A stretch of DNA of 64,000 nucleotides from Ostreococcus mediterraneus (GCA_012295225.1 WMKK01000016.1:188037-252036); one strand, 5' to 3'. Positions 19,401 to 27,879 are shown, counted from the first letter of the stretch. The notes: a model not told the origin generated them from the letters alone. Made by a program: numbers and translations.

Positions 19401-20397
19401 GGACGCGAGTGTCGACAAAGCACTAAAAAAGTTGTCGCTAAAGGATAAAAAGAAGAAGAGCAAAGAAAGCAAAGACGATAGCAGGCCTAAGAAGGGTGAC
19501 ATTGTTCCTGTTCGCGTTCGAGCCATGTATTCCGAATTGGACGCTCGCTATCGCGATATGATCGAGTGTCGCACGCGGACTGTACATGCGATGAGCGACG
19601 GCGTGGTTGGATATTTACACGTGCCAGACATGGAAAGTACTGGATACTCTGAATTTTGGCGCCATTACGCGTGCGAGGTTCGCAAGGGTAGTTTGGTGCT
19701 CGATTTGCGAGGTAACACGGGTGGTCACATTAGCGAGCTTTTACTCTCCAAGCTCTCACAGCGCGCGCTTGCCTGGGATATTCCTCGACGAGGAGAATTA
19801 CAAGTGTACCCATCAAACACGCCAGGTCCTCTGGTGATGCTCGTAAACGAACGTACTGGTTCGGATGCCGAGCTCATGGCGGAGTCGTTCCGAAAATTGG
19901 GTCTCGGCATCGTCGTCGGAACGCGTACTTGGGGCGGACTGCTTTCTATTCACGGTTCCGCAGATCTCATCGACGGTTCCGAGGTGAGCATTCCATCTCA
20001 AAACGTGTTGCTCGTCGACGAAATTAAAGACCCAAGTCTTCGAACGAACAAAGTTGAAAATGTTGGGGTGTACCCAGACGTTTGCGTCAACATCAAACCG
20101 AGCGACTACGCTGCTGGCGCGGATCCACAGCTCGAGCGTGCGGTGAAAGAGGCGTTAACATTACTAAACAAAAGTGAACTCGCGCGTGCGCCGTCGTCTC
20201 TTCGCAAGACGCATCGAGATGACACTTTGGCTGCTGAGATTGAACGTGCCGAGACAAAAGACAAACCATGGTCATTCGCGACGTGGGCGCCGCTCCCGCC
20301 CACTTTAGAAGAGGAACAAGCCGCCGCGGCGAGGAAAGCAAAGAGATCTGCGCGGCGCAAAGCAAACACTAGCGAAGGTGCAGAAAGAGACGTGTAG
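16468..20397 (+). CDS. Tricorn-type protease (beta-propeller, PDZ, S41 core)
   Basis: A 1309-residue homologue of archaeal and bacterial tricorn protease, a large peptidase that trims peptides released by upstream proteases. The N-terminal two thirds hold beta-propeller repeats (FSPDGTRVYF, WSPCGNFLAYTY, HSPAWDADGKYLYF). A Ser/Asp-rich acidic insert (near 590-660) is absent from prokaryotic forms. A helical region, a PDZ-like domain (DILLNIDRIPL...) and the S41-like core follow. Catalytic candidates are His in GCSHVSV (about 876), the nucleophile Ser in RTGSDAELMAES (about 1130) and Glu in KVENVGVYPD (about 1196). The oxyanion region LRGNTGGHI is also present. ATG 16468 gives MRRVLTSRTSRASSKPSFRA, a plausible organellar transit peptide; an upstream ATG lies at 16408. 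Tricorn is rare in eukaryotes, so prokaryotic ancestry is likely. Confidence 0.9.
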   Translation: MRRVLTSRTSRASSKPSFRARAVSYPTVDANTAHDRGYYRWPVVRGTDVFFVCEDDIYAVSTSVNGAPRRLTQAHGACERPVASAAGDKVAFTCIEDGYVELYVVDANGGPMKQLTHMGASYARACCFSPDGTRVYFSSSAAASEPTGDEIWVVDVDVGAPVRLGIGPVHDLDVRVVDGREMFVIGRNTEDPAVGHWRGYKGGACGEIWVGPLDDLKRIDALDALEGNFGNVQWMNDRVLFTMERDGSIDAFSCDIDGGDVRRHTSGGGFPVRHVSVDRSSSGSALGVTYMKGGKIYHLCDAAENTNGEALDITWRGPRVQLSKRFVHADDWIENWDLHPEGVTIMLLVRGQAFTMGIWDGPVLSYPPAKELKTPKGQVAAPLASVLSKAQPRTRLGAYLYDGERLVFVTDASGEEDIEVHYEEAGRTSKRLGLHHGVLGRVEELLPSPEAPLVAIVNHRNALLIVNIDNGDMRTADTSCEGITDLTWSPCGNFLAYTYFMNYEKSCIRVLDVRKGTVFDATKPVLGDHSPAWDADGKYLYFLGSRELEPVYDAAKFGLAFPHVERPHLIILQKDVRNPMLKELKPPYDSESGSGSDYDSDSDPRYNNAKADSKKASSSKKDKPDDDSDWSTVDEDADDGENDEDASTDDDDDDDESYSGEAPPPIKIDTDGLTERVVALPMPISRYGCLCGLEDGRFMVVEYPPSRGAPGGVGTDYSSDDEDGGYGTLISYSVKDLRRSILIHGGVGEVTLSIDRKCMIVEKETDGYLELRVYKAGVRPEEDGSDSEELDQHSCDRRTGLINLDGRVRVLVDPAKEWAQMLGEVYRRLRDDFWCEDMNGVDWEGTLKRYEGILPTISTRRELSDMLTEMSAELGCSHVSVTSGDPGRSARRHSAGYLGADFVWDASVSGYRIVNIVKGDSWDDARGGVLSKPGVNISEGDILLNIDRIPLTEHVSPAALLVEKGGSEVLLTVKIDSEDASVDKALKKLSLKDKKKKSKESKDDSRPKKGDIVPVRVRAMYSELDARYRDMIECRTRTVHAMSDGVVGYLHVPDMESTGYSEFWRHYACEVRKGSLVLDLRGNTGGHISELLLSKLSQRALAWDIPRRGELQVYPSNTPGPLVMLVNERTGSDAELMAESFRKLGLGIVVGTRTWGGLLSIHGSADLIDGSEVSIPSQNVLLVDEIKDPSLRTNKVENVGVYPDVCVNIKPSDYAAGADPQLERAVKEALTLLNKSELARAPSSLRKTHRDDTLAAEIERAETKDKPWSFATWAPLPPTLEEEQAAAARKAKRSARRKANTSEGAERDV

Positions 20398-20468
20398 TAA
20401 ACAACAAAAGATGTCGCATTGCAAAGAAAACAAGCGCCTACACGTGTCCCTACATTTTCACAAAGAAA

Positions 20469-20774
20469 TCACATGCCATCCTCCCCATCCTGCGCCAAGA
20501 ACGGGTTCGCGATTTCTTCCATGCTATCTAACGCCGAAACTACCATCACACTCGTGCCACGGCACACTAACAATCCTAACTCGCGCGTTTCATCCGTAAT
20601 CCGCAGCGGATCCTCTCTGTCTCGCATGTACTCCACGCACTCGTCGAGCACCAAATTAAGCAACTGATCGTATCCCTTCAACGTCCCCGTGACTTCACGC
20701 CCTCCACTGAGCTTCACACGAACACCCTTATCGATAAATCGACCCAAGTCGAGCACTGTTTCTTTCGGAGGCAT
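20469..20774 (-). CDS. LSM7: U6 snRNA-associated Sm-like protein LSm7
   Basis: A 101-residue LSm protein, member of the LSm2-8 ring on U6 snRNA and the LSm1-7 ring in mRNA decay. Sm1 motif: FIDKGVRVKLSGGREVTGTLKGYDQLLNLVLDE, with the RNA-contact residues D and N in KGYDQLLNLVL. Sm2 motif: ELGLLVCRGTSVMVV with the RG step. The sequence CVEYMRDREDP between the motifs and the N-terminal KETVLDLGRF identify LSm7 rather than other LSm paralogues. Confidence 0.95.
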   Translation of the reverse strand: MPPKETVLDLGRFIDKGVRVKLSGGREVTGTLKGYDQLLNLVLDECVEYMRDREDPLRITDETRELGLLVCRGTSVMVVSALDSMEEIANPFLAQDGEDGM

Positions 20775-21060
20775 CGTATCGTGGCCTGTCGTCTCTCTTT
20801 TTCGTCGTCACGCGCGCTGAAATTCAACACGTCCCGTATATATAAAGTCCCGTGCCTCGCCGTGCGAGTCGAGTGCGCGCGCGCGTGCGCTACAACCCAC
20901 GTCCTCGCGTTTGCGTTTTCCAACCTCGTCGATCGATCGATCGTCCAGTGAGACGTCGTTCGATGCAAAGTGCGTCGGCGTTTGACGATCACACCGATCG
21001 CGCAGCCCGAAAACACTTCTCCAACCGCGTCGCGCGCGCGGCATTCGACGACGCGACTGT
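20775..21060. promoter_or_regulatory. Divergent promoter region with a TATA-like element
   Basis: A 286-bp space between LSm7 and the small membrane protein gene. TATATATAAAG lies at 20837-20847, about 63 bp upstream of the LSm7 ATG, and could serve LSm7 in the reverse orientation. A TCGATCGATCGATC stretch lies at 20928-20941. Assignment is by position and motif only. Confidence 0.35.
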
Positions 21061-21360
21061 ATGTCCATTGCGAACCGCGTGAGACTGACGAGCGCACTCA
21101 CGGGTTTACTCTGCGCATCGATCGCGGTGACGAGCGTGAAATACGTCGACGCCAACACCGCGCGACGCGTGTTTACCACCACCGAGGCGCGAGCTCGAGG
21201 TGCATCGAACGACGACGTTGGCGCCGGTGCGCGCGACGGTGAGGGGATCGAGCGCGTGTTTGGACGCGCGGTGAGTCGTAAATTGCGACGGACGTGGAAT
21301 TCGGGCGTGGATTACGCGTTCGGGGCGGGCGTGAAGGCGCTGAGCGATCGAAAGTTGTGA
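21061..21360 (+). CDS. Small single-span membrane protein, possibly a MICOS Mic13-like subunit
   Basis: A 99-residue protein. An N-terminal hydrophobic segment (LTSALTGLLCASIAVTSVKYV, about 9-29) is followed by a polar linker and a C-terminal basic helix containing RRTWNSGVDYAFGAG. One N-terminal span plus a conserved-looking W-N-x-G-(V/I) near the C-terminus recalls the small MICOS subunit Mic13/QIL1 of mitochondrial crista junctions, but this is pattern similarity only. It could equally be a lineage-specific membrane protein. Only 37 bp separate its stop from the ArgJ start. Confidence 0.5.
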   Translation: MSIANRVRLTSALTGLLCASIAVTSVKYVDANTARRVFTTTEARARGASNDDVGAGARDGEGIERVFGRAVSRKLRRTWNSGVDYAFGAGVKALSDRKL

Positions 21361-21397
21361 GACGCGTTTCGGGACACGCGTTTTGAGCACTGACATC

Positions 21398-22855
21398 ATG
21401 GCGCTCGCGAACGTGAACGTTTGTGGGCCAAAGACCGCTCGAGTGTGCGCAAAATCAATGAAAATGGATGTTGGGGCAAAGGTGGGGCGTCCGGGTGCGA
21501 TGTCGCGCGTGGTAAGAGTGCGGGCGTCGGCGGAGAAGATTGATTTTAACGACGAGGGCGCGTTTACGCTGCCGTACGCGCCGGTGCGCGAGGCGTTGCT
21601 ACCGGATGGACCGTGGACTGTGATTGATGGTGGTGTGTGCGCGGCAAAGGGGTTCAAAGTTGCAGGATATAAGGCTGGTTTGCGTAAGAAGGGCACGCGA
21701 GCGGATTGCGCGTTGATTGTTGCGGATGAAGACGCGACGTGCGCCGGGATTTTTACGACAAACCTGATGTGCGCGGCGCCCGTCGCGTTTTGCAAAAAAC
21801 AACTCGCGGGTAAGCCTACGGCGCGCGCGTTGCTGATCAACGCTGGTCAAGCGAATGCAGCAACCGGCGATGCGGGCTTCGCGGACTCTCAGGCGACTGC
21901 CGATGCGTTGTCCAAGGCGCTCGGCGTCGCCGGAGACGACATTTTGCTCATGTCCACTGGCGTCATCGGTCAGCGCATCAAAATGGATAAGCTTTTGCCT
22001 GCGATTGACGTTTTGGCGGCTAACGTCGAGGCGAGTACTGCGGCGGCGAACGCCGCGGCAACCGCAATCTGCACTACCGATCTCGTTCGTAAGACGATTG
22101 CGATTGAGGTGGACATTGGCGGCAAAAAAGTGCGCATGGGCGGCATGGCCAAGGGGAGCGGTATGATTCATCCAAACATGGCCACCATGCTTGGTGTGGT
22201 GACGTGCGACGCCGCGGTATCCCCCGAAGTGTGGCGCGGGATCACTTCTCGCGCTGGCACGAATTCATTCAACCAAATCTCCGTCGATGGTGACACGAGT
22301 ACAAATGACTCGTTGGTGTGCTTTGCGAGCGGCAAGGCTGGAAACGCCGTCATCACCGACGCCAATAGCGCGGATGCCAAGCTTCTCGAGCAAGCGCTCA
22401 CAGCCGTGTGCCGTGGTCTCGCCAAGGCAATTGCATGGGATGGTGAAGGCGCGACGTGCTTAATCGAATGCAACGTGTCTGGTGCGATGGATGATGAAGA
22501 CGCGCGCGTCATCGCGCGCTCCGTCGTGTGCTCGTCTCTCGCCAAGGCGGCTATCTTTGGCCACGACCCGAACTGGGGTCGCTTAGCCTGCGCCGCGGGC
22601 TACGCGTCGCCAGTCAAGCATAACTTCAATCAGAACGATCTCAAGCTCTCGCTTGGTCCGCACCAATTGATGGACAAGGGTCAACCTTTGGCTTTTGACG
22701 CCGTCGCTGCGAGCCAGTACCTCAAGGATGTCACCGGCGTGCACGGCACGTGCGTGGTTGACATTTCTGTCGGTTCCGGCCCGGGTAAAGGCCAAGCATG
22801 GGGCTGTGACTTGTCGTACGACTACGTCAAGATTAACGCCGAATACACCACATGA
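21398..22855 (+). CDS. ARGJ: Arginine biosynthesis bifunctional protein ArgJ, plastid
   Basis: Ornithine acetyltransferase / N-acetylglutamate synthase (ArgJ), which recycles the acetyl group in ornithine synthesis. It has 485 residues. The first 50 or so are rich in Ala, Arg, Ser and Lys without acidic residues (MALANVNVCGPKTARV...), typical of a chloroplast transit peptide. The mature part has ALLINAGQANAATGDAG, LLMSTGVIG, and the self-cleavage site KGSGMIHPNMATMLG, where Thr becomes the N-terminal nucleophile of the beta chain. Conserved DGDTSTNDS and DPNWGRL blocks follow. The sequence is collinear with plant ArgJ throughout. Confidence 0.95.
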   Translation: MALANVNVCGPKTARVCAKSMKMDVGAKVGRPGAMSRVVRVRASAEKIDFNDEGAFTLPYAPVREALLPDGPWTVIDGGVCAAKGFKVAGYKAGLRKKGTRADCALIVADEDATCAGIFTTNLMCAAPVAFCKKQLAGKPTARALLINAGQANAATGDAGFADSQATADALSKALGVAGDDILLMSTGVIGQRIKMDKLLPAIDVLAANVEASTAAANAAATAICTTDLVRKTIAIEVDIGGKKVRMGGMAKGSGMIHPNMATMLGVVTCDAAVSPEVWRGITSRAGTNSFNQISVDGDTSTNDSLVCFASGKAGNAVITDANSADAKLLEQALTAVCRGLAKAIAWDGEGATCLIECNVSGAMDDEDARVIARSVVCSSLAKAAIFGHDPNWGRLACAAGYASPVKHNFNQNDLKLSLGPHQLMDKGQPLAFDAVAASQYLKDVTGVHGTCVVDISVGSGPGKGQAWGCDLSYDYVKINAEYTT

Positions 22856-22983
22856 GCGAGCCTCGCGGGCGTGGTAATTTTGTCATATAACATTTCATTT
22901 CATAGACGTCCTTTTTCGCGCGCCCCAGTCTGTTACAAAAAGCATGGGCGAACACTCTCATCACACCTCGGCGCGTCGTCGCG

Positions 22984-24636
22984 ATGTCTCACGAATACAC
23001 GTATACGATACGATTCAATGAACGGTGTTCTATCGCGTCGTCGTCCTCTGAACCGCCGACGACGAAAACGTTTGGGTTTGTGAGCCGTCGCAAACCCGCG
23101 TGCGGGCTCATTCCTCTTCCACTGCGCGAGCGTCGTCCTGGATCGTCGCGCGACGTCTTACGGTATGTGTACGACAATGGTAGACTACGAGTCATGAAGC
23201 CTGGTGAGCTCACGCCCGAGGGTGGCGCACCGAAAGGATATGGTGTGCGTTTGGACTTGATGGTGCGGGACGCGGCGAAGCGTTTCGCTGAGCGTGCGTC
23301 ACACGCGCTCCTTCCAGAACCATCGAGCGTGACGAGCGATTACTGGGACTACGCGAGGTTTCGTTTTGCGCAGCGCATCGCGAGCTCTTGTATTTCAGTG
23401 TTTGCGACGCAACAAATGTTGACTGCGGTTGGGCTCGGGGCGAGTCGGACGTTGCCGGCGGCTGCGGCGGTAAATTGGGTGTTAAAGGATGGTTTAGGGC
23501 GTTTAGGCAAGCTTTCGGTGGCTGCAAACTTTGGACGCGCATTCGATAGTGATGTGAAGCGGTTTAGATTCACATCGAGCGTGATTTACGACGCGAGTTC
23601 GTTTGTTGAGATTATTACGCCGTATTTTCCAAAGCATTTCTTGCCGCTTGCGACGGCGGCAAACATCGGTAAGTCTGTTGGCATCACAACCGCAAACGTT
23701 GTGCGGGCACCGATTCAGCGTACGTTCATCTTAGAAGAAAACTTAGCGGAAGTTGCGGCGAAGACGAGCGCACAACAGGTTGTGGCGGATAATATTGGCT
23801 TGGCGCTCGCCGTCGGCGCGGCGCGAACGATGAGTAAAGTGGCAAGCGTTCGACCAGAGATCAGGCGCGCGCTGCCAGTGATTGCGTTTGGACCTCTAGC
23901 TGTGCTCGACTTGGTGTGCATTTGGAAAGAGCTCAAGGCGGTACAATTGCGAACAATTAATAAGGAGCGAGCGGAGATTATTGCAGAGATGTTTGTCAAG
24001 GAGCGGGAGATCCCAACTCGTGCACGCGTCGCTGATGCCGAGCGTCTGTTCATTCCGGCGAGACTTGACAAATCAAATTTACCTCTCACCGTGACTTCAC
24101 TTGGTGAGGTATGCTCGACGCCAAAGTCCTTGGTGAACGCGTTGAAAGGAAGTCGTAATGCGCGCCCGTACATTTTGGCATACGAGCCAGGCACATCAAA
24201 GCAGCGCGTGGTTTTAGACATTAATACCCGTGATGCGCCGAAACGAGTAGCCACAAACATCACAGCGAAGACACGCATCAAGCGCAAGCACAAGTTTCCA
24301 TGGCAGCGCAAGAAAACTGGCTTGAAAGGTCGAGCGTTACTGGCGTTGAGCGAATCCGCTTCGAGCCGAGACGTGTTGCAGGCAATCATCCAAGTCGCAC
24401 ATCTCCGTGCTTTACCTTACCGTCCTGATTTAACCGCAGAACAAGCGTACGTTTGGGCGTTACAAGAATCAGAAAGCTTGGCCAAGCGTGACATCGATGT
24501 GTTTACTAAAAAGCTCGCCGACCGTGGCTGGAATGCCGGTCGCGTCTTGCTAAACTCCGCCGAGCGGGCGCCGTATTCCGTAGATAACGTCCCAGCTCTC
24601 ATCGCCGCCCTCGAAGCTGCTGTGAAAAATACATAG
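22984..24636 (+). CDS. RUS family (DUF647) protein
   Basis: A 550-residue member of the ROOT UVB SENSITIVE (DUF647) family, membrane-associated proteins of land plants and algae linked to UV-B and vitamin B6 related phenotypes. The domain begins at LLPEPSSVTSDYWDYARFRF, matching the family LPxGYPxSVTxDYxxY(Q)xWD start, and continues with ATQQMLTAVGLG, AAVNWVLKDGLGRLGKL (family WVLRDGxGxLG), FFxxH-like PYFPKHFLPLATAANIGKS, and SLGLALAV-like segments. The C-terminal 150 residues are less conserved and include a basic stretch (KTRIKRKHKFPWQRKKTG). No confident transit peptide is seen. The molecular activity of the family is not established. Confidence 0.88.
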   Translation: MSHEYTYTIRFNERCSIASSSSEPPTTKTFGFVSRRKPACGLIPLPLRERRPGSSRDVLRYVYDNGRLRVMKPGELTPEGGAPKGYGVRLDLMVRDAAKRFAERASHALLPEPSSVTSDYWDYARFRFAQRIASSCISVFATQQMLTAVGLGASRTLPAAAAVNWVLKDGLGRLGKLSVAANFGRAFDSDVKRFRFTSSVIYDASSFVEIITPYFPKHFLPLATAANIGKSVGITTANVVRAPIQRTFILEENLAEVAAKTSAQQVVADNIGLALAVGAARTMSKVASVRPEIRRALPVIAFGPLAVLDLVCIWKELKAVQLRTINKERAEIIAEMFVKEREIPTRARVADAERLFIPARLDKSNLPLTVTSLGEVCSTPKSLVNALKGSRNARPYILAYEPGTSKQRVVLDINTRDAPKRVATNITAKTRIKRKHKFPWQRKKTGLKGRALLALSESASSRDVLQAIIQVAHLRALPYRPDLTAEQAYVWALQESESLAKRDIDVFTKKLADRGWNAGRVLLNSAERAPYSVDNVPALIAALEAAVKNT

Positions 24637-24772
24637 ACGGTGTATATTCGGTATTCCACCCTCGTTCGCGCGCATCTAGGCGCACAGTCATAGCCATTTC
24701 TTTCTCGCGTTGTAGAACACTATTAATTTTTTGAGCGAGCACAAACTGCGTGACGTCACAAGTCGCCGCACC

Positions 24773-25048
24773 ATGTCATCCAACGCCGACGTCGAAGCCG
24801 CGCGCGAGGCTGCACGCGCCGAATGCCTCGATGCCGCTTTCTATGGCGGCATCAGGGGGTCGTTGTACGGCCTCGCCGTCGGTGCCCCCGCGGTTTTCCT
24901 CGCAAACTTGAAGAGCTCAGGCTTTCGCCGGCTCACGGTGAGCGCGAAAACGGGCTTAGTCGTCTCCCCTTTCTTCCTCGGTTTTTTCTTGAATAGCGAA
25001 TTAGAGATGCATCGGTGCGTTTTGAAGCAGCGCGGGATCGAGGCGTAG
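24773..25048 (+). CDS. Small two-span membrane protein, ENOD93-like in layout
   Basis: A 91-residue protein starting MSSNADVEAAREAARAECLD, then two hydrophobic segments (about 28-45, GSLYGLAVGAPAVFLANL; and about 57-73, TGLVVSPFFLGFFLNSELE) and a short basic tail. The Ala-rich lead, Gly-rich first span ending before an SSGFRRLTVSAK loop, and second span followed by E-M-H-R resemble early nodulin 93 (ENOD93) proteins, small mitochondrial membrane proteins. Identity is too low for a firm call. The ATG at 24773 is preferred because upstream in-frame starts are not ATG. Confidence 0.5.
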   Translation: MSSNADVEAAREAARAECLDAAFYGGIRGSLYGLAVGAPAVFLANLKSSGFRRLTVSAKTGLVVSPFFLGFFLNSELEMHRCVLKQRGIEA

Positions 25049-25188
25049 GAGAGGCTTCGTGTGCGGCGCGGGTGAAGAGAGTTGTTTTTGCGGCTGGACG
25101 CGTGTACGAGTAGCGAGCGTATTGTAAATGTAGTAACGAAACTGAAATGGATATAAAGAAGCAAAGCGTGATGTAATTCGTGTGATCT

Positions 25189-26502
25189 TTAGTTCGGCAC
25201 GAGGTCAAGACCCGGACGGTAAACGCCGCCTAAAAATGGGTCGTCGAAAGTAAAGTCAAACGCCGGGTGGAAAAAGCGCACGCCGCCATCCTTTGGCGGC
25301 GGTTCGATGGCGTCGATAAGCACCTTTTGAGCATTGGTCAATCGGAACGTCGTCGCTTTCATGCATTCGTCAAGCGTTTGTTCGTCTTCGATGATGATGG
25401 GTACGCCGCGCTGCAAAGACCAACGCGTGAGCAATGCCTGAGGCGTCTGCAGGTTGGCGGCGTCGGCGCACGCTTGAACGAGCTTGGGGTGCTTCAAAAG
25501 CTTGTCGTCGCCGTTTGCGAGTGACGTATGCGCGACGACGAGCAAGCCGTAACGTCTGCACACACCAACAAGCTTACGCTGCGCCAAAAGCGGGTGTAAC
25601 TCCACTTCGTTTACCGCCGGCTTGACCTTGGCCACCTTCATCAAGCGTTCGACGGCGGGGACGGAAAAGTTGGCCAAGCCGAGCGCCTTCACCGTACCTT
25701 CACTCACGCATTTTTCAAGCGCTTCCCACGTGGCCTCCAAACTACCTTCGCCATCAACCTCCGTAGTGCCTTGCTTGTGCTGTACCGGCCACTCGATGGA
25801 AAATAAATCCAAATACCCCACGCCAGTGGCGGCTAAAATCGCCGCCACCGCCTCCCCCACGCGCGCGTGTTCATCGGGCGATAATTTAGCGCTCACGAAC
25901 ACCTTTTCGCGCCCATACGCCGCGATCGCTTCCCCTGCACTCTTCAAAGAACTATCACGCGAATTCCCACATCGAACATGCGTTGCTCCCGCCGCCAAAC
26001 CTTTCGCTGCGACCGAGCCGTCGCACCCGCAGTACGGCAGGCGCCCCCCGCCCACGATGTGCGCATCCTTCGCCTCCTTACTCGCATCAAACACCTCCTC
26101 TTTCGGGGTATTAATATAATACGGTGTCCCAGGTTGCGGTTTACTCGGATCCCCACGCGGTGCAGGACCATCCCACACCGCCGTCGCTTGTCTAAACCGC
26201 TGTCCAGGAGGCGCCGGCCCAGTCGGCGCGCCTCCGCCTCTCGCGCGCGCCGCCTCCAACTGTGCTCTCGTCGGCGGATACGCCGGCAGCGTCGGGTTAT
26301 ACCCATTCACGTATCCACTCACAGAATACCCATGACCCGCCGACGCGTGCATCGCGCTCGGCGGCGCCGTACCGCCTCCAGCGCTCGCCCCATCGCGACT
26401 CGATGGGCAAAACGCCCACGACTTTTGTGCGCTCCCGGCGCCGTGGTTTGAGTACTCGGGACGCATGAAGCGCTCCATGGGTTGGCATCCGTCTTGCGCC
26501 AT
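25189..26502 (-). CDS. Aldo-keto reductase family protein with degenerate active site
   Basis: A 437-residue protein. The N-terminal 150 or so residues are Gly/Pro/Ala-rich and unrecognised. The rest is an AKR (beta/alpha)8 barrel: EKVFVSAKLSPDEHA, GVGYLDLFSIEWPV, a LEATWEALEKCVSEGTVKALGLANFS block (family W.AME.L...GK.R.IGVSNF), PAVNEVELHPLL, LLTRWSLQRGVPII. Of the Asp-Tyr-Lys-His tetrad only Lys (VSAKL) is clear. The Asp/Tyr segment, normally DTA..YGNE, reads RCGNSRDSSL, and the catalytic His (LIHWP) is Glu (SIEWP). Glu at that position also occurs in steroid 5-beta-reductases, but the missing Tyr argues for a non-reductase or binding role. ATG 26502 (MAQDGCQPM) is used; an upstream start in the same frame is possible. 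Confidence 0.8.
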   Translation of the reverse strand: MAQDGCQPMERFMRPEYSNHGAGSAQKSWAFCPSSRDGASAGGGTAPPSAMHASAGHGYSVSGYVNGYNPTLPAYPPTRAQLEAARARGGGAPTGPAPPGQRFRQATAVWDGPAPRGDPSKPQPGTPYYINTPKEEVFDASKEAKDAHIVGGGRLPYCGCDGSVAAKGLAAGATHVRCGNSRDSSLKSAGEAIAAYGREKVFVSAKLSPDEHARVGEAVAAILAATGVGYLDLFSIEWPVQHKQGTTEVDGEGSLEATWEALEKCVSEGTVKALGLANFSVPAVERLMKVAKVKPAVNEVELHPLLAQRKLVGVCRRYGLLVVAHTSLANGDDKLLKHPKLVQACADAANLQTPQALLTRWSLQRGVPIIIEDEQTLDECMKATTFRLTNAQKVLIDAIEPPPKDGGVRFFHPAFDFTFDDPFLGGVYRPGLDLVPN

Positions 26503-26772
26503 GATGATTTTAACCGTTGCTTTCGCCGCGTGCGTGTGGCGTGAGGGCGTGCGCGGCGGACGCGTCGGAGAGTGCGAACAATGGGCGAGGGGTGTGCGTG
26601 ACGTCATTTTTATGTGGTGAAAAAGCGTTCTCGGCTGAACGCGCGCGCGGTTCGGTGGTGATGTTGAGTACGTACGCGTTGTATTACATCAGTGAATGAA
26701 TGAGGAGACAAAGACGACGATTGTGTTGTTTGCTTGTATCTTTGCGCGTGTGCGCGATGGGGGTGTTTTGAT

Positions 26773-27879
26773 TTAATCAATCTCGCCCGCGTCGACTGTT
26801 TCGTCGTTGATTTGGTTCAAGTACAAGTCGTAGTAGCGACCGGCGTTTTCGAGGTCACCGAGTTCGGTGTATAAATCAGCAATCGCACCGAGAGCATCCA
26901 TGTCGCCTGTGTAGTCGCTTAAACGCTGACTGACATCGAGAACTTCTAACAAGTCGGCGATGGCGCCCTTTCGGTCGCCGAGTTGACGCTTGGCGGCGCC
27001 CAAGCCGCGCGTGGCTCGGCGGACGGAAATCAAGTCACCGACGACGCGCGCCAACATGAGAGACTTTTTAAACGCTGCCAAAGCATCGGTAGCCTTGCCA
27101 TCGCGTAAGAGTTTACGACCTTCGCGCAAGGCTAACCTAAGCTCCTTCATGTCGTCCGACAACGCTTCCCATTCATCCGAGCTCGTGGCCACAGCCGTCT
27201 TCGCTTCGGCGGCATCCTCCGCACCCCCTCCACCGGGTTCATCCATCGTCCCTCGACCTCCTCTGGCTTGTTGGCGCAACGTCGTGTTAATTCCTCGCAA
27301 CTTTTCATTTAATTGCGTGATTTCCTCCTTCTTTTGATTCGCTGAGATCCCGCTCGCCACAGCGCCCGCCAACGCCACAAACTCTGTGATCCCTACAACA
27401 TCAATCCCAAAAGGTGTCACACACAACGTCTTCCCCGCGAGCACTTGCTCCCGACTCTTACTCTCACCCTCCTCACGCAATTTCATAAACTCAGCCTGCG
27501 CTTCACCCTCCTTTAAATACCTCAATTCGATCGCTTTCGATTCCTCCTCGCGAAGTTCGCGATAGAGCGCCTCGAGCCGCTCGCGGCTCTTCGCTTCTTC
27601 CATCTTTCGCAACTCGAGCAATTCATCCGCGGGCCCGCTCGATGCGGCAAACGACGGCGAAGGAGTACCGACACCGCCCGTGACGCATGCGAACGCGCCT
27701 AACGCGAGTGCGCGCAGTGCTTGGCGTCGATCGATCGCCGATGAGGATGACGACGACAGCGCTGGGACACCGCTGTCTTTCTCGGCGCGGGTCGTCGTCG
27801 CCGCCGTCCGTCGCGTCTTCCGTCGCGTCGCGGGCATCGCCCGCGCCATCGTCGTCGTCGTCGTCGTCGCGCACGGCAT
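26773..27879 (-). CDS. FLU: FLU-like chloroplast TPR protein
   Basis: Homologue of FLUORESCENT IN BLUE LIGHT (and Chlamydomonas FLP), the thylakoid-bound negative regulator of tetrapyrrole synthesis that binds glutamyl-tRNA reductase. It has 368 residues: a Thr/Arg-rich transit peptide, a hydrophobic RRQALRALALGAFACVTGGVG segment with a twin Arg, an acidic/basic coiled coil (about 85-150), a hydrophobic stretch (TPFGIDVVGITEFVALAGAV), a second coiled coil beginning KKEEITQLNEKLRGIN, and three TPR-like helical pairs to the C-terminus (LLRDGKATDALAAFKKSL, RQLGDRKGAIADLLEVLDVS, YTELGDLENAGRYYDLYLNQ). The order coiled coil, TPF(G) membrane segment, LNE.LR.IN and TPR matches FLU. It is adjacent to VIPP1, another thylakoid-biogenesis gene, on the same strand. 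Confidence 0.75.
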   Translation of the reverse strand: MPCATTTTTTMARAMPATRRKTRRTAATTTRAEKDSGVPALSSSSSSAIDRRQALRALALGAFACVTGGVGTPSPSFAASSGPADELLELRKMEEAKSRERLEALYRELREEESKAIELRYLKEGEAQAEFMKLREEGESKSREQVLAGKTLCVTPFGIDVVGITEFVALAGAVASGISANQKKEEITQLNEKLRGINTTLRQQARGGRGTMDEPGGGGAEDAAEAKTAVATSSDEWEALSDDMKELRLALREGRKLLRDGKATDALAAFKKSLMLARVVGDLISVRRATRGLGAAKRQLGDRKGAIADLLEVLDVSQRLSDYTGDMDALGAIADLYTELGDLENAGRYYDLYLNQINDETVDAGEID

